From Archegozetes longisetosus (taxonomy: Eukaryota > Arthropoda > Arachnida > Sarcoptiformes > Trhypochthoniidae): a DNA stretch of 64,000 bases. A program made the position numbers and the translations under genes. The stretch covers positions 19,284,220-19,348,219 of the forward strand of contig JAEMBT020000001.1 in NCBI GenBank assembly GCA_018873245.2, read 5' to 3'. Each line of letters starts with the position of its first letter. Position 1 is the stretch's first letter. The notes under the pieces were generated by a model. That model had not been told where the DNA came from and did not search any database. It worked only from the letters and a program-made list of their open reading frames with translations. Shown one piece after another: positions 60,243 to 64,000 of the stretch.

Positions 60243-61625
60243 TTAATTGATCAAATATTTCTCATGTCTTGATATGACTTCCAAAATCCAATTTTCATAA
60301 TATGATATATTAGTATAAACTCCAGGAACTCATTGCTTCTACATTTATATCCAAACTATACGATTCCAATGAGATAATCTTCTCCATTCAAGTTGACAGT
60401 CATGGGTCCACCAGGTCTCTCTGACGCGCATCTCGACCATCATTTAGAGAAGTGGCGCAAATTATACATTCCTGAGTACTGATCGAAATCTTATGTTTGT
60501 GTGCATTCATTATTAGAAACAATATTAACTTGAATTTGTTGTAATTTGTGACATTAATCTCTTATAAACAGTATCTCCGAAATCGACCACAGTTGTCTTA
60601 AGATCTGTAAAGTTAATTGAAGTCATATCTTAACTAGGAATGGAGATAAATCTAACATTCTTATTGAATTCAAAGGCAAACTTTGTTATAGCGAGAGCGA
60701 TAACATATGATTCTGGAGCAAAAAATAATTCGAGTTTTATTATTTTTGAAACCGAATATTCTTGTCTTTCGTTGAAATAAATTCATTAAACTCTTATAGA
60801 GTACACGCTTACATCGCTTGTTGAAAAAGGGAATAAAAATAAGTTATTAGCAACTATTTTTCAAGTATTGATATTTAGAATATTAAAGGTATGAGAGCTT
60901 TAGTTGAAATTTAGTATAATTATGAATGAAGCTTAATATAGCTTTTCTGACCATGCATAAAAATTGTGGGAAGCACTAGAAAGCATTCTTCTAATGTTAT
61001 TTACAGGTACTCTTAATAAACTTATAGATTCTAATACTATTAACTCTAAATGATTATAAGAGCTCTACAGATATATTTTATGAACATGATCTCAACTCAA
61101 TTCGAAATTACAAAAAACTCTGAAATCCGATGCTTTTAATTTTTGCTAAACTTCAAATATTCTTTGACTTATTAACAGTACTTTAATAACTGCATACTTG
61201 ATCAATGATTAGTAAGGAGAGAAAATGGACTATTATGACAATATTTCTATCTTCTCATAATGATACATATAACATGAGCTTCAATTCTTAATTATTAATA
61301 CTTTAGACAAAAAAGGAATCAACATTAAAAATTAAGTTGAAATTGATAGGCATCCCGAACAGTACTATATGAAACTCAGGCTTTTCTCATAGCTATGCGT
61401 TGTTTTAATATTCGGAACTGTACAGTTGTTTATTCTTAAATCTAAATACTAGTTGTGACATTAACCATTTGATTTCTTACAAGGGTGGTACAAAACAATG
61501 CAATGCCCTCACCACAAAACAGTCACTAATAATAGCAGTGCCACATATAGATTGTACGAACGTGAAGATAGAGGCCATCCATGGAAACTATTCATCTTTT
61601 GCATCATTGCCTATAGTTATTTTTT
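60243..61625 (-). pseudogene. Trypsin-like (S1) serine protease pseudogene
   Basis: Scattered minus-strand blocks match an S1 protease in order. Near 61.6 kb there is IGNDAKDE, a stop, then FPWMASIF, SICGTAIISDCFVV and a degraded ALHCF (active-site His). Near 60.75 kb come SYVIALAITKFAFEFNKNV (active-site Asp replaced) and, past a stop, TTVVDFGDT. Near 60.4 kb lies CATSLNDGRDARQRD, then a one-base loss within the catalytic Ser codon of the GDSGGP motif, followed by GGPM and YLIGIV with a stop. The end reads PGVYTNISYYENWILEVIS in another frame. At least three in-frame stops and two frameshifts make it non-functional. The mature start should be of the IVGG type but reads ITIGND. Confidence 0.82.
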
Positions 61626-62333
61626 CGAAAAGTGGAAATAATTAGCTTCTATGTTCTTGGTTATTTCTAAACCTATTTTTGCAAAATCTCTGTAGAGCTA
61701 ACGCACTATTTGAGTTTTAGATTCTTATTATCTCTATAGACAACAAACAGTTTTTGGCTTTACTCCAAACTCATTCCAACTGCAAACGAGCCATCGACCA
61801 CTTAAAAAACACTCAACTTTAATACAGACTTCTTTACATAGAAGTAAAGTTGGGAGCAAAAAAATTGAGACTAAGATAACACTTTATTTTGCAAAAGATA
61901 ATAAACACATAAATATGAAAGTTTGTATAAACTATAGCCATAAGATTAGCAAATAATATGCATAAAGTCATTTAGAATAAAGTCATCTTTGAACGACCGA
62001 CCGAAAGATATTTGATTTTTATTTAAGTTTAAATACAATAATAGGAATGAAAAATAATATCGTATAAAGAAAACCAGATATTTATAGCTGTTTTAGACAA
62101 ACTGAACAACAAAAAAATTTTATCGCTGAATATGATACCGATAATATACTGGAATTTCTTTTTGTTGTTTAATTAAAATAGTATTCATTAAAATAAACAA
62201 ATTCTGACACTTCTACAATAGTTTTGAAGACATTTTTTTGATGCGATTTAGATATGAATAAAAAATTTTCAGAGCTCATAGTTATTAGACATTAAATGCA
62301 CGTTCGCTTTTCTTTCACGTGGGATTTTAAAGA
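61626..62333. other. Intergenic, nothing recognised
   Basis: AT-rich DNA between the protease pseudogene and the 3' end of the papain-type gene. Confidence 0.45.
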
Positions 62334-63918
62334 TCAGTTTAGTTTTAGATAACTGAGATTGGTGTTGACTCCACACATATTACTTCCTCTAGCCAGGTAT
62401 AAATATCCGTCGACGCCCCAATCTGTGCCCCAACTGTTTTTTATGATCTATGGTTGGTAAATTTTAAAACTCTTATTACTTCTTATTTTTCACTTCGAAA
62501 GATGTTTATATGATTTAACGATATGACTTTAAAGTCTTGAGAGATCATTCTATACAAAAAATTTGAAACTTTTCTCTAGATCATTTTTAACATTCAGTAC
62601 GAGAAAGTTTTTTAGAGGTTTAACTAAAAAGATTCTATATAGAAAAATTTTGAGTGTATGGGACAATCTTCAGACAGATATTTTGAGAATCAATCTGAAA
62701 ATGGTGGGAAATTTTGTGGATTTAACATAATGTATATTACCCAATAGTCTATGCCATTAACAGTATTCCACCCAACTAAGGCTACATCATGGTTCAAATC
62801 ATTTGGATTAGTATCGCAACTGCTGTCATCGAAATATCCACTATCATATAGAGACAATTCGACCATATCTGCGTTTATAGACACAGCCACTGGTCCGTTA
62901 TCGCGGACATAGGTCATTATCTGCTGGTCTGTCAGGATATTGGTTTGAGTGTATTCTTGAGGAGTACCATAATTATAAATATAAGTTCCACCTTTGCTGC
63001 AATAACTAATACTGTTCGGTGGAATAACCGTTGGTGTCACCGTACACGTATAATTCTTAAGGAATCAAAAATGAATTATTCGTCAATAAACAAATAAAAT
63101 ATTCGGAACATTAACATTAGTTATATTCTAAATACTTGTTCAGTGGTTGTATAGGGCACTGAAGCCTCAGAACTTAAACCATTACTTATGATATAGTCAT
63201 AAGCATTGTTAAAGTTGCCGCCTGTATCACATCCTGTTGTTCCAGGATTGACGCAGTTCATCAATTCTTGTTCACTCAAATCAAGTAATTGTCCTTTTCT
63301 AATCAAGTACTGACTCTCAAGTGTAGCCACAGCTGCAAATGCCCAACAACTGCCACATGGACTCTGATTTTTGACTGGTGTCACATCGTTTACGCCGTTT
63401 ATATTTCTCCAGTCAAATGACGACGGAAGTGGACTTGTATCTACGGGTTGACACTGAGAATCAGGTAATGCATCACGTCTTCGACGACCACTACCACTAT
63501 TTGCAACCTTTACTGGATGTCGTGCTCCCAAAAGTCTGCTGTATTCTTCCGGACTCTAATGTTAGATAATATATTGATTAATATTAATTCAGATAAAATC
63601 GCTAATTATCATGAGTCTGACTCCGATTTTTTGTTCTTAATGAGTTATTACGACTAACAAATTAATGTCAGAAGTAGGTCATAAGTTATATTAAAATCAT
63701 GTAAGTTCATGTATCAATATTTCTGAGAAATTCATATTTTTGATTAATGAAATTCGCACAATACTTACCTTATCTGCTATTGAAGTCAATCCTAATTTGT
63801 AGTTAGGGTTTGAATCTTTCGAACTAATTATATTCCTGGCGATCACTTCAAGAGAATTGAACAGATTTTGTTTTCGTTGTTTTTCTTCTCCTTTGCTATA
63901 TTTTACTTTATGTTTGGC
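62334..63918 (-). CDS. Papain-family (C1A) cysteine protease, 5' end beyond window
   Basis: Secreted or lysosomal endopeptidase, cathepsin L/mite group 1-like. Four exons are visible: 63918-63769, 63555-63136, 63055-62741 and 62447-62334, all in phase 0, giving 332 codons plus stop. The first seen is the end of the I29 inhibitor propeptide ([23 protein letters not shown]). After [14 protein letters not shown] comes a basic site [12 protein letters not shown], then the mature start [20 protein letters not shown]. The oxyanion Gln and catalytic Cys are in [11 protein letters not shown], His in [10 protein letters not shown] and Asn in DYWIIKNSWG (made by the last splice). The usual GCNGG reads GCDTGG. 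The C-terminus is [12 protein letters not shown]. The signal peptide and first propeptide exon lie past 64000. Confidence 0.92.
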
Positions 63919-64000
63919 CTTTAATCAGTTGTATAAAATAGTAACATTTTAATGATTTTGTCAGAAAATTTTGTAATTTTTACCGAAAATCGATTGAAAA

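Overview
The window is eukaryotic nuclear DNA: AT-rich, with multi-exon genes, GT-AG introns that are often only 70-250 bp, and secreted digestive enzymes. A nicotinamidase (absent from vertebrates), a minor-spliceosome protein, GH9 and GH45 cellulases and a papain-type protease together suggest an arthropod. An oribatid-type mite is my best guess, because GH45 cellulases occur in mites and springtails and the protease resembles mite digestive proteases. The placement is inference. All exon joins below were worked out by hand from splice sites, phase and family alignment from memory.

1-12.2 kb is a compact housekeeping block. It holds nicotinamidase (+), DALRD3 and PBDC1 (- strand, 71 bp apart), the coenzyme Q prenyl-diphosphate synthase subunit PDSS2 (+), and the U11/U12-65K protein RNPC3 (+). 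A complete MSP-domain-like tail-anchored gene sits on the same strand inside RNPC3 intron 2. The last RNPC3 intron carries a perfect U12-type 5' splice-site octamer.

12.2-45.4 kb is a 33-kb gene-poor stretch. I found no convincing multi-exon gene in it. It holds a deleted hAT transposon with perfect 8-bp target duplications, a diverged relative, a 68-bp hAT micro-element, a Tc1/mariner-type MITE, a 13-bp minisatellite, and a few possible coding exons. Three of these encode membrane segments at 26-30 kb.

45.4-64 kb is a block of secreted, probably digestive genes. It holds a nine-exon GH9 endoglucanase, a GH45 endoglucanase 2.4 kb away on the same strand, a secreted 298-aa protein of unknown family, and a tandem duplication of a three-exon secreted cysteine-containing protein. 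It ends with a decayed trypsin-like protease pseudogene and a papain-family protease whose 5' end runs off the window. The two tandem copies act as mutual references: each carries one MITE the other lacks, and they differ sharply in a 33-bp patch next to an identical intron.

GH9 and GH45 would act together on cellulose, and the protease and pseudogene fit the same gut-secretion theme. The first block covers unrelated housekeeping work: NAD salvage, tRNA modification, quinone synthesis and minor-intron splicing.
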